Shown here piece by piece: positions 1 through 6,281 of a stretch of DNA of 8,909 bases. The position numbers and the translations under genes are program-made. Source of the stretch: Thermoplasmata archaeon (GTDB lineage: Archaea > Thermoplasmatota > Thermoplasmata > Thermoplasmatales > Thermoplasmataceae); assembly GCA_021790415.1 (NCBI GenBank), contig JAJYDZ010000046.1, forward strand, positions 1 to 8,909, in the 5' to 3' direction. Each line of letters begins with the position of its first letter. Position 1 is the stretch's first letter. Below the pieces are notes generated by a model that saw nothing but the letters and a program-made list of their open reading frames with translations, was not told the DNA's origin and did no database searches.

Positions 1-39
1 TACGTGCGCCTCATTGGTAACAGATTTGAAAGGAAGTAG
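1..39 (+). CDS. C-terminal end of an unidentified protein, possibly a neighbouring integrase (partial)
   Basis: The frame open from base 1 encodes YVRLIGNRFERK and stops at TAG (37-39), followed at once by TAA. Only 12 residues are visible, so the family cannot be established. It lies just left of the left att repeat, the position where an upstream element with the same layout would carry the end of its integrase. A tyrosine recombinase often ends shortly after its catalytic Tyr, and this tail could start at such a residue. That reading is inference. It could equally be the end of any host gene. Confidence 0.25.
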   Translation, partial: YVRLIGNRFERK

Positions 40-109
40 TAAAGGTTAAAACAAGACCGAAGGAGGGAAAAATGGAGTCATGAATCCGAAGGACTATGGA
101 ACATCCGTA

Positions 110-132
110 ATGGACTGGCGGGGATTCAAACC
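110..132. repeat. Left att site (attL)
   Basis: The 17 bases ATGGACTGGCGGGGATT (110-126) are identical to 8865-8881. After two mismatches (CA against TG), AACC matches again at 129-132. The core corresponds to the 3' acceptor strand and the 3' half of the T arm of the tRNA-Ala gene at the right edge. No tRNA structure extends beyond the core here, so this is the duplicated att copy and not a second tRNA gene. Further left, ACATCC at 101-106 also has a counterpart at 8855-8860, with a one-base shift. Confidence 0.8.
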
Positions 133-147
133 TTTGAGTTCATTCTA

Positions 148-153
148 GGAGGG
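148..153 (+). promoter_or_regulatory. Strong Shine-Dalgarno site for the 54-aa ORF
   Basis: GGAGGG lies eight bases before the ATG at 162 and is close to the ideal anti-SD complement. It decides that start. No convincing TATA box is visible between the att core and this site. In the integrated state this gene either uses a promoter left of the att core or is silent; in the circle it would follow the integrase gene. Confidence 0.7.
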
Positions 154-161
154 ATTCGAGT

Positions 162-326
162 ATGATCCTTGGCCTTGACACAAAGGACAAGGCATACTAC
201 AATCTCCGCAAGAGGCTTGGTAAGGATTTAGCAAGGTCCGTAATCCGATATTGGAATCATTTTCACATTGACTCTCCTGGAAACGCTGACGAGGCATTGT
301 TATATTTTATGGGGATGGGAAATTGA
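162..326 (+). CDS. Small protein, 54 aa, unknown function
   Basis: The ORF starts with ATG behind a strong GGAGGG site and encodes a basic, probably helical protein. Its middle part, DKAYYNLRKRLGKDLARSVI, carries clustered Lys/Arg, and the end (ALLYFMGMGN) is hydrophobic. There is no membrane segment of full length and no motif I recognise. It is the first gene inside the left att site. Its stop TGA (324-326) overlaps the TTG start of the next ORF at 323. In the excised circle the integrase stop would overlap its own ATG as ATGA (162-165), so it may be an accessory protein of the recombinase such as an excisionase or a DNA-binding partner. That role rests on position alone. Confidence 0.6.
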   Translation: MILGLDTKDKAYYNLRKRLGKDLARSVIRYWNHFHIDSPGNADEALLYFMGMGN

Positions 327-592
327 CTTTAGAAAATGCTCTGTCCCGTATTAATAGCAGTGTCTGGAATATCGAAGGACTTCTTGCGAATGGCCTCCTG
401 GGGCCTCTTCCAATTTTTGGCGTTAGACCGTATTTCAACGCCTCTAACAGTGGGCCTAGGAAGAAAATGGCAAGCTTACTTGCAAAAATAAGGAGTGGTT
501 GCTGGTACAATAAAGGCAGGAATGCAATAATTCGCCAACAATCAGTGGATTTTCTCAAAATGAGAGGAGAATGTAATGACAGAATCGGTTGA
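323..592 (+). CDS. Hypothetical protein, 89 aa, coupled between two genes
   Basis: The frame opens with TTG at 323, overlapping the previous stop as TTGA, and closes at TGA 590-592, 17 bases inside the downstream nuclease gene. This double overlap is the main reason to accept it. The N-terminal third has a Gly/Leu/Pro-rich stretch (GLLANGLLGPLPIFG), and the C-terminal half is basic (RKKMASLLAKIRSGCWYNKG). I recognise no family. An 83-codon frame on the opposite strand at 307-558 covers the same bases but has no neighbour coupling. Alternatively, this region is an untranslated or decayed stretch between the 54-aa ORF and the nuclease. No good SD precedes the TTG. Confidence 0.45.
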   Translation: MTLENALSRINSSVWNIEGLLANGLLGPLPIFGVRPYFNASNSGPRKKMASLLAKIRSGCWYNKGRNAIIRQQSVDFLKMRGECNDRIG

Positions 593-1169
593 ATTCAAAA
601 GAGTCCCGGATAATGTACCTGCGATTTTAGAGGAAATTAGAGAAAGTGACAGGAAATATTACAGCCTCGCGGAGGATGCTGCTGAAGCTAGAATACGTGA
701 AATAGCTGAAAGATCTGGCTACTCTGTTAAACGTGATGTAATCCTGAAGGGGTCATGGCTAAGAGAGGACCTCGTGATTAAAGGGATATTATTCTACCAA
801 CTTGATTTCTTCCTGCAAAGAGGAGAGGAGAAGATTGACATAGAACTTGATGATCTAACTCACAATCCACACAAAGATTACCAGAGAGACGTGGAAATGA
901 TAAGCTGGGGATATAAAGTGATAAGACTTTCTTCATCATTCTATTTTAACCATAAGAAAAGAGTATACAGATTGTTGCGGAAGATAATAGGAAACGACCA
1001 TTCTCCTAACGACGAGTTAATATTCATTGGACCTAATCATCAGGGGCTTGACTTTCAGTTTGACTGTAACTTGTTAAGAATCTATGACCCTATGCTAATT
1101 GCCAAATTGAGAAAATTCAAGGAGAAATTAGAACCAAGAAAAGTACGAACTGTGGAGGACCTCTTCTGA
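576..1169 (+). CDS. DUF559/Vsr-like PD-(D/E)XK endonuclease
   Basis: This 197-aa protein has a compact restriction-endonuclease-like core. YQLDFFL (residues 74-80) gives the first acidic residue, D77. KIDIELDDLTH (86-96) gives E90 and D92 with the following His96, and the segment DYQRDVEMISWGYKVIRL (101-118) matches the helix and last strand of DUF559/Vsr-type folds. Residues 1-60 are helical and charged, and the C-terminal 60 residues match nothing I know. The start is well supported: AGAGGAG at 561-567 lies eight bases before ATG 576. It is the third gene of the left-end operon and converges on the HNH gene, leaving 20 bp between the stops. It may nick or cut DNA as a second restriction or repair nuclease next to the R-M pair, or process element DNA. 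Substrate unknown. Confidence 0.7.
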   Translation: MTESVEFKRVPDNVPAILEEIRESDRKYYSLAEDAAEARIREIAERSGYSVKRDVILKGSWLREDLVIKGILFYQLDFFLQRGEEKIDIELDDLTHNPHKDYQRDVEMISWGYKVIRLSSSFYFNHKKRVYRLLRKIIGNDHSPNDELIFIGPNHQGLDFQFDCNLLRIYDPMLIAKLRKFKEKLEPRKVRTVEDLF

Positions 1170-1189
1170 GTATATTTATAGGATGCCGG

Positions 1190-1873
1190 CTAAAATATCA
1201 AAGATAGAGTATATGTGATTCCATTTAATCGAAATCTAATTAATTCCTTGGACCTTATCAGTACTACCTTATCACCGTAATCGAATTCTTTGTGGTGGTT
1301 AGGACAAAGTATAAGGATATTTTCTGGAATCTCAGGTCCGCTTCTTCTCTTAGGCGTAATGTGTGCACCCTCAATGTATAGACCTCCGCCTTTCTTCTTA
1401 ATGCTTGTACCGCATATCTGGCACTTGTATTCCCTCAAAAGTTTAAGCTTTGCAATTGTGTCAATATCTCTGCTAATACGTTTACCGCGATATTCTACAT
1501 AATTGGATGAGCTCGGGGTAATCTGTCTTAACTGGTCTGCAATGGCTTTTCTTGACAGCCTACTATTTCTCGCTTCCAAAAGCATTTCATTTTCTTCGCG
1601 GTTGTTACCTTCTGAGGTTTGATACCTAGGAAGCCATTTCTTGTTGCGTTCTTCTATTGCGCTATTTCTTCTTAAGTAATCGAGAGCCTCTCTAACAGTA
1701 TGTTTCCATTCGAGACCGGATTTGCCCCCATTCCAAGAGTATGGCTTATCACTTACGCAATGGGGAAATTTTATTCCCAGCTTCTTTGTAATCTCTGAGG
1801 TACTCATATCTTTGGTTGCCAGAAATTGGGGGATTTCTTTCCTAAACTTGGCAAAGCAGGATTCTTCAGACAT
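1190..1873 (-). CDS. HNH endonuclease, likely the restriction partner of the adjacent methyltransferase
   Basis: This 227-aa protein has an HNH domain at residues 150-201. A zinc-binding CQIC (C151, C154) is followed by EGAHITP with the first catalytic His171, Asn185 in PENILILC, then C190 and the pair H193-H194, ending in EFDYGD. The AHI...FDYG spacing resembles the HNH_2 type seen in restriction enzymes. Residues 10-70 look like a winged-helix domain (EITKKLGIKF, VREALDYLRRN) similar to the N-terminal part of Mrr-type proteins and could read DNA. It lies 64 bp downstream of the m4C methyltransferase on the same strand, the usual type II arrangement. No SD is visible before ATG 1873, so expression may be weak or depend on the upstream gene, which would suit a restriction subunit. 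Its cleavage specificity cannot be read from the sequence. Confidence 0.8.
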   Translation of the reverse strand: MSEESCFAKFRKEIPQFLATKDMSTSEITKKLGIKFPHCVSDKPYSWNGGKSGLEWKHTVREALDYLRRNSAIEERNKKWLPRYQTSEGNNREENEMLLEARNSRLSRKAIADQLRQITPSSSNYVEYRGKRISRDIDTIAKLKLLREYKCQICGTSIKKKGGGLYIEGAHITPKRRSGPEIPENILILCPNHHKEFDYGDKVVLIRSKELIRFRLNGITYTLSLIF

Positions 1874-1937
1874 ATCTACATAAGATTCAGGTTATGGATT
1901 AAACTATTGGAATTACGAGTCTATGAAATTTTGCTTT

Positions 1938-2894
1938 TCACATTTTACCTATCTCAATCATTTTGGTCCCTTTGAATCGTCCTACCGACCCTTTGATGTA
2001 ACTTGATCTCGGCTCTATTGATATCCACTTCCTTCCCAGTCGTTCAGCGATGGCTCCTACAGTGTTGCTACCCGCAAACGGATCAAGAACGATATCTTTA
2101 GAGTTAGTTAGAAATTTCACAAAGAATTCCGCAAAATGTTCGGGCATTCTCGCTGGATGCAACTTAATCCTTCTGCTTCTGCAGTAATTAAGGTAATCAG
2201 AGTTTGACTCAGTATTAGAGAAAATTAGAACATTTGAAGGTATAGCTCCTCTGTTATTTTTTAAGAACGAAGATTTACCTATGTTGTGTTCAGATGGCCT
2301 TTTTCCATAATCATAACTTCCTCGAGACAGCAGTTTTTTCATAGATTCACTGTATTCCTCCAAAATCCGTCTATTGTCCGCATTTGGTCTCTCTGAAGGA
2401 GACATCCACCAAGCATTTGTAAATGCATCTTTAACTCTGATTCTTTCAACATTAACCCATTGCGCTGGTCCGGGAAGTCTAGCAGGGTTGAAACAAACGA
2501 ACTGCTCACACAGTTTAAGACTGCCAGAATTCAGAAATTCTAGCAGCGACCGAACGGTTAGAGTTGACATAGTTGGTTTCCCCTTTTCCCAAGCATTTCC
2601 AATTTCTAGAACAATGGACCCCTTTGGTTTAAGGAGTTTGGCTAAAGGACTAGCCAAATCTCTGAGCCATTCCAGATACTCGTCCCCTTCCTTATTCCCA
2701 TATTTCTTTTTACGATTCAGAGGAAATGGCGGAGAAGTGAGAATTAGACCTATTTTACCCTTATAATAGTTGGAGACCTCAGATTCTAAAAATGTTTCTA
2801 TGCGTCCCTTATACATAGTCCCCAAGGTTGTCTTGTATATGGGCCGAATTCCAACTTTTCGTTCGTAGTCTTTAATTGCTGCCAATTTTAACAC
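1938..2894 (-). CDS. PvuII-type N4-cytosine DNA methyltransferase
   Basis: The 318-aa protein is a beta-class DNA methyltransferase that moves a methyl group from SAM to the exocyclic amine of a base. Catalytic motif TSPPF is at residues 53-57, and the SAM-binding motif DPFAGSNTVG (271-280) comes late, as in permuted beta enzymes. Several blocks recall M.PvuII closely: RKKKYGN after SPPF, FNPARLPGPAQWVN (135-148), IRVKDAFTNAWW (152-163), GAIPSNVLIFSNTESNS (216-232) and KLHPARMP (244-251). M.PvuII makes m4C in CAGCTG; this relative may read another site, since the variable parts differ. GTG at 2894 is kept because the family block before SPPF (YKTTLGTMYKG) needs a start upstream of Met27. It has its own TATA-like promoter and precedes the HNH gene, so protection could be made first. 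Confidence 0.88.
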   Translation of the reverse strand: MLKLAAIKDYERKVGIRPIYKTTLGTMYKGRIETFLESEVSNYYKGKIGLILTSPPFPLNRKKKYGNKEGDEYLEWLRDLASPLAKLLKPKGSIVLEIGNAWEKGKPTMSTLTVRSLLEFLNSGSLKLCEQFVCFNPARLPGPAQWVNVERIRVKDAFTNAWWMSPSERPNADNRRILEEYSESMKKLLSRGSYDYGKRPSEHNIGKSSFLKNNRGAIPSNVLIFSNTESNSDYLNYCRSRRIKLHPARMPEHFAEFFVKFLTNSKDIVLDPFAGSNTVGAIAERLGRKWISIEPRSSYIKGSVGRFKGTKMIEIGKM

Positions 2895-2895
2895 T

Positions 2896-2934
2896 TATAT
2901 ATTGTGAATGAGCTAAAAACTGTTTTATATTTAA
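2896..2934 (-). promoter_or_regulatory. Promoter region of the methyltransferase gene
   Basis: Read on the minus strand, TTAAATATAAAA (2934-2923) is a good archaeal TATA box centred about 34 bases before GTG 2894. This puts the transcript start near 2903 and leaves a leader of about 9 bases. A second TATA-like run, ATATATAAG (2902-2894), is too close to the start to drive it. No SD is visible. The methyltransferase-HNH pair can therefore be expressed apart from the three upstream genes. Confidence 0.5.
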
Positions 2935-2949
2935 CATTGAGGATACCTC

Positions 2950-3648
2950 TCATCCCAAAAGTTTTGTCACGTTTATGCTCCTATTCTTCGGGGAAGGGTG
3001 AAAACTCACTTTGGCTCTTTCAAGTAGATTGTTGAGATTTTTTTCCAGCTGCGATTTTTTTATTCTTTCTGTCGCCATTACTTCCATTTCAATGTCACAG
3101 TGTCGTAAGTAATTAGAGATTATATCTGGTTCAGTCAGACCTATTAATAGTTCGTAAGTCGATCGAATATTAATTTCCCTTCCGAGATAAGAACAAATTA
3201 GATGCCCGGCCGCCAGAATATCTCTGTCATCGCTTATCGCTGTTACGACTTTGTTAGTATGCTCACTTATCCATATGCCCGTCGCTAGTACGAGGATATC
3301 ATCCCAAGAAATTCCTGCATTCAATTTATGTGTCAACCTGTCAACTTTTTTGGCTATTTCTTGAATTTGACCCTTAAGTTCATCTGAGTTTGCTCCATAG
3401 TCGCGACTTCTCCAATATAAATTCAAAAGACTGCTGAGTCCATCATCAATTGCTCTGATCCAAAGGAGTAAGTCCTCGGGATCGCGTATTTTTATTGCAG
3501 ATTTTATTTGATCCTCCTGTTCAGGAATCGGCACAATAAGTCCAAGTTTTTCTTCTAGATGTTCAAATGCCTGGAACGATACATCAGATTCAATAAGACT
3601 TAAGAAGAAACTTTCATCCGCGATTGATATCTTACTAGAAAAAGTCAA
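2950..3648 (-). CDS. PIN-like nuclease domain protein
   Basis: The 232-aa protein shows the acidic pattern of a PIN nuclease. D11 is in the opening strand (ISIADESFFLSLIES, residues 7-21), and D116/D117 are in WDDILVLATGIWISE (115-129). TNKVVTAISDDRDIL (131-145) supplies D140, D141 and D143 and matches the PIN 'TxDxDL' strand. An Arg/Lys-rich helical C-terminus (194-213) follows. The insertion between D11 and D116 is longer than in a typical VapC of about 130 residues, so this is not an ordinary toxin. The TTG start overlaps the ATPase stop as TTGA (3648-3645), so translation is probably coupled. Context suggests an RNA or DNA nuclease effector gated by the ATPase. The fold is inferred by eye, and the central catalytic acid is not certain. 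Confidence 0.6.
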   Translation of the reverse strand: MTFSSKISIADESFFLSLIESDVSFQAFEHLEEKLGLIVPIPEQEDQIKSAIKIRDPEDLLLWIRAIDDGLSSLLNLYWRSRDYGANSDELKGQIQEIAKKVDRLTHKLNAGISWDDILVLATGIWISEHTNKVVTAISDDRDILAAGHLICSYLGREINIRSTYELLIGLTEPDIISNYLRHCDIEMEVMATERIKKSQLEKNLNNLLERAKVSFHPSPKNRSINVTKLLG

Positions 3649-4817
3649 CTCTTCTTCTGCCTCTTTCTCACTTCATTCATTAGCTCTTCTGTTCTTTTAC
3701 CATAAATTTCGTCAAAGCTTTTCAGCGTAATTTTAAAATTCTGAGGATGATCCCCAGTAGCTTCATAGATGTTCCTCATTATTGAATGCATTTCAAAATT
3801 TATCTTTCTAAATGTAATGGTTTTTCCAAGTGTACTTGTAAGAAGTTTGACAATTTTCTTTAGAACTTCTGACTCCATCACCTCGTTAAGCTTTCTGGAA
3901 GCTCTTTCCTCAATACATCCTTTGATGTATTTCTCAATATCTCCTTCTTCAGGATATGAAAACTCAATAACATCCCTCTTTCTTGAGATTATTGAAGGTT
4001 CGATTACAATGTTTATGTCGTCATAAGAGTCATATGTGAAAATTAGAATAAGCGATAATCCTCGAGGATTGTCATCATAGAGGCGTCTTATGTAGTCATT
4101 TATCATAAGTCTTTCTGAAGTGGTCACAGTGGTGAGATTTTCCAGTTCATCAATAGCAATTACGACGCGTCGATTCCTTTCTAGGACCACTTGCATTAAC
4201 ACATTTATGATTGAAGTCAAAGAATAAATATCAAGTACTTTGCCGATCTTGCTTCTCCCATTTGTGAGATATTTGTATCCTTCGCTAGATGATACTAAAT
4301 CAGTTCCGTATTCTCCCGATAGAGTCAATGGTATTTTGCTAGTCATATCTTTTATTGCTTCTTTAATCTCACCTGGACCTAGCTTGTTCGTGTTAGTCCT
4401 GAGAACCGCAAGAAGGTCTCTGTCCAAGAGAATTTTGGAAATGAGATTCTTTGAAATATGGAGATGGATGTTATAGATAACCTGGCTGCCCCTTGTAGGT
4501 CTTGTTGCAGGAAGAACAATAGTTTCAACTGGTTTCTTTGATAGGCCCATTTCTGTTGCCATCGCCGGGTCTTTGTTAAGAGTTTCTAAGTAATATGCTG
4601 CAAATGTCTTACCACTTCCATATGGCCCCCAGAAAATGTACAAGGAGCTGGAATCAAAGAGTAACGAGTCTCTTTCCATTTGGATTATTTTCTTGAATAC
4701 CTTATCATTATCCGCCCAGTAGTCAACATTAGTTGGAGGGGTTGCAGGAAACGGATCCTTGTCTGTTCTGAAACCAAATGCATTGAGATACTCTTTCATT
4801 TCATCGTTATCTTTCAT
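3645..4817 (-). CDS. Orc/TniB-like AAA+ ATPase
   Basis: This ATPase has Walker A GPYGSGKT and Walker B VVIAIDELEN (residues 67-74 and 221-230, counted from ATG 4826). A sensor-1 strand LILIFTYD follows at 259-266, an arginine-finger-like SRKRD at 281-285, and TGDHPQNF near 357-364 as the sensor-2 turn. The G-D-x-P-x-N-F turn and small C-terminal helical part recall Orc/Cdc6, TniB and related DNA-loading ATPases. I prefer ATG 4817 over 4826 because GGGAG lies nine bases before 4817 and directly abuts 4826. It overlaps the winged-helix gene upstream by 11 bp and the PIN-like gene downstream by 4 bp, which implies a three-protein complex. It could be the sensor and motor of a defence system, or a replication or partition ATPase of the element. 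Confidence 0.75.
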   Translation of the reverse strand: MKDNDEMKEYLNAFGFRTDKDPFPATPPTNVDYWADNDKVFKKIIQMERDSLLFDSSSLYIFWGPYGSGKTFAAYYLETLNKDPAMATEMGLSKKPVETIVLPATRPTRGSQVIYNIHLHISKNLISKILLDRDLLAVLRTNTNKLGPGEIKEAIKDMTSKIPLTLSGEYGTDLVSSSEGYKYLTNGRSKIGKVLDIYSLTSIINVLMQVVLERNRRVVIAIDELENLTTVTTSERLMINDYIRRLYDDNPRGLSLILIFTYDSYDDINIVIEPSIISRKRDVIEFSYPEEGDIEKYIKGCIEERASRKLNEVMESEVLKKIVKLLTSTLGKTITFRKINFEMHSIMRNIYEATGDHPQNFKITLKSFDEIYGKRTEELMNEVRKRQKKS

Positions 4818-5745
4818 CGAGTACATCTCCCAAGACTACAATGTGGCCCTTTCTTGAAGCATCTTCCCAGTTAAGATGGATATGGCCTATCGAGGAGAGT
4901 TTGCTTTCACTAAGCAGGGCCGCTATATCTTTAACCCGTAGATACAGATTGTGCTTCACAATTAGATATGATTGCATATATAAAAGGATTGGTAAAGCTG
5001 TATAAAGATTATTCCCTAGCTCGCTTCTCGTTTTGTTTTGTAGTGTCTTAAAACTAAGTTTAAATGTACTGTCAATTACGAATCTTCCAGATTCAGCGTC
5101 ATTTGAAATGGTTCTCCGTAGCACCGATGAACAGAAGTTGGAGGTCATTTTCACGTCAGATCTATCTGCCTCCATCTCATTGACAAGACTTTCCCCTGTC
5201 GCGGTAAGATAGAATTCTCTGCTTGAGCTGGTACTGGTTTTAAGAATACCTAGGTCAACGAACCATTCAAAAAAGGTCTCGATAAAATGTTCGCCATATT
5301 GCCTAAATTTCTTTACGGTGTCTTTAACGTAATTTTCTCTTTTTAAACTTGCAAGAACGTCTATAACTTGTCCTTTTCTCGAAATAGTCTGGAAGAATGC
5401 TATTTTCTCTTCATTAGTTAGTCTGAAAGCCGGACCCCCGTAGATTTCTGAAAAGAGCAACGTATATCCGTTCGGACTAGCCAAGTGACCACTCCTATTT
5501 ATGACCTCTAGCCATCTGCTAAATTCAATGTAATTATGGGCGACGTTCCTAGTCCCTATCTTTCCGCTAATCCTGATATGTGCTGTTCTTAATTGCTCCA
5601 GGTCGTCTGCCTTTGATTTGATTCTTTCAGTCAATAATGTTGCATCAATATTCCCAGTATCAGTCAAGAGGTTACAAATCTCAGAAATATACCTAAGTCT
5701 TCTTGCCTCACCGTAAGGAGTTCCATCTCGTTTCCCTAGTTCCAT
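4807..5745 (-). CDS. Winged-helix DNA-binding-like protein of unknown family
   Basis: The 312-aa protein starts at ATG 5745 behind GAGAGG (spacing about 6), the best SD of the minus-strand cluster. It has two segments with winged-helix character. In residues 69-110, the helix FSRWLEVINRSGHLAS is followed by a wing and FRLT. In 154-190, IETFFEWFVDLGILKT is followed by EFYLTATGESLV, the 'LGIL...YLTxxG' pattern common in wHTH domains. The region 220-312 is mixed and ends in the strand HIVVLGDVL. No enzyme motif is visible. It is the first gene of a coupled series with the AAA+ ATPase and the PIN-like protein, so it probably gives DNA recognition or ATPase recruitment. It could also be an autoregulator or a replication-origin binder. 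I do not recognise a named family. Confidence 0.65.
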   Translation of the reverse strand: MELGKRDGTPYGEARRLRYISEICNLLTDTGNIDATLLTERIKSKADDLEQLRTAHIRISGKIGTRNVAHNYIEFSRWLEVINRSGHLASPNGYTLLFSEIYGGPAFRLTNEEKIAFFQTISRKGQVIDVLASLKRENYVKDTVKKFRQYGEHFIETFFEWFVDLGILKTSTSSSREFYLTATGESLVNEMEADRSDVKMTSNFCSSVLRRTISNDAESGRFVIDSTFKLSFKTLQNKTRSELGNNLYTALPILLYMQSYLIVKHNLYLRVKDIAALLSESKLSSIGHIHLNWEDASRKGHIVVLGDVLDER

Positions 5746-5775
5746 GACGTGCCTCTCTCAAATTGTAGGTGAGTA

Positions 5776-6006
5776 TTGTGGATCTCTTTAAGAAAGTGGG
5801 AACAGGTATCTCTCACAGTTAGTCAATTCTTTGTAGCACAAAATTGCTTCTATCTTTTTCATTTTGACGGTGCACTCCAAGCAATATATTATTCAATAAC
5901 GATTTTAGCAGCCCTTCTAACCTATATTTTCTTAAAAGTCATACGAGAATCTATTGATAACGCAAATTGTAGAGTAGCTCAACTTGAGATCCCTTCTCCA
6001 TCTTAA
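5776..6006 (+). CDS. Doubtful small membrane ORF, 76 aa
   Basis: The frame encodes one convincing hydrophobic helix (AIYYSITILAALLTYIFLKV, about residues 36-55) followed by a short polar tail. Its only possible start is TTG 5776, with GGTGA just three bases away, too close for a good SD. It lies only 30 bp from the divergent start at 5745, so its promoter would have to overlap that gene's leader. It may be a small holin-like or regulatory membrane peptide, or a chance frame in an AT-rich gap. If it is not real, 5746-6125 holds no gene that I can support. Confidence 0.3.
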   Translation: MWISLRKWEQVSLTVSQFFVAQNCFYLFHFDGALQAIYYSITILAALLTYIFLKVIRESIDNANCRVAQLEIPSPS

Positions 6007-6125
6007 TAATACATACATTTTGGTATTTTCTAGTCTGAAATTGACCTAGAGAAAGTTAAATCTCACCTGTACCCGCACTTTTACCTGTCCCATTTTCGTA
6101 AGTTCCTTTGGGATTATACATGTAG
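6007..6125. other. Non-coding gap
   Basis: I see no ORF with a usable start and no RNA gene here. AT-rich stretches occur, but none sits at promoter distance from a supported gene. The gap may hold the decayed 5' part of the winged-helix remnant that follows. Confidence 0.4.
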
Positions 6126-6161
6126 TGGCTAATTTCCTCTAGCCAAAAAAAGTTGGTATTG

Positions 6162-6281
6162 GTGAAAACGAGAGCTGATGATAAGAGATATCAGGCAAGG
6201 AATCTCATTATGATAACTGATAAAGGGAGAGAAATCTCTAAGAAGATTCTTGAAATTGTCACTTTAATGGATTCCAGTTAA
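6162..6281 (+). pseudogene. Remnant of a winged-helix (MarR/PadR-like) regulator
   Basis: The frame is open from 6126 and could start at GTG 6162 (39 codons) or TTG 6153. Its sequence reads LVKTRADDKRYQARNLIMI and then TDKGREISKKILEI, which is what the wing and last helix of a wHTH regulator look like (GLV...DKR...ITxKGRE...). The helix-turn-helix that should come before it is missing: the frame is closed by TAG at 6123, and no other frame upstream restores it. It therefore looks like the 3' end of a truncated regulator, although a mini-protein is possible. Its TAA (6279-6281) overlaps the opposite-strand stop of the membrane protein (6280-6278) in a shared TTAA, so the two genes end tail to tail. 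Confidence 0.45.

Noticed and set aside
80..148. 22-codon frame beginning MNPKDYGTS across the left att site
   Set aside because: It is very short, has no SD, and crosses the recombination core.
307..558. 83-codon frame on the minus strand
   Set aside because: It is antisense to the 89-aa frame, has no SD or TATA at a sensible distance and no overlap with neighbours.
1290..1502. 70-codon plus-strand frame
   Set aside because: It lies opposite the HNH domain, whose zinc and catalytic residues are clear on the minus strand.
2374..2766. 130-codon plus-strand frame
   Set aside because: It is antisense to the well-conserved methyltransferase core.
3046..3051. Single CAGCTG (PvuII site)
   Set aside because: About one site is expected in this length, so neither avoidance nor enrichment can be claimed. 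The specificity of this methylase is also unknown.
6128..6144. Inverted repeat GGCTA...TAGCC followed by A7
   Set aside because: The stem is only 5 bp, and the T-run is on the wrong side for a terminator of either neighbouring gene.
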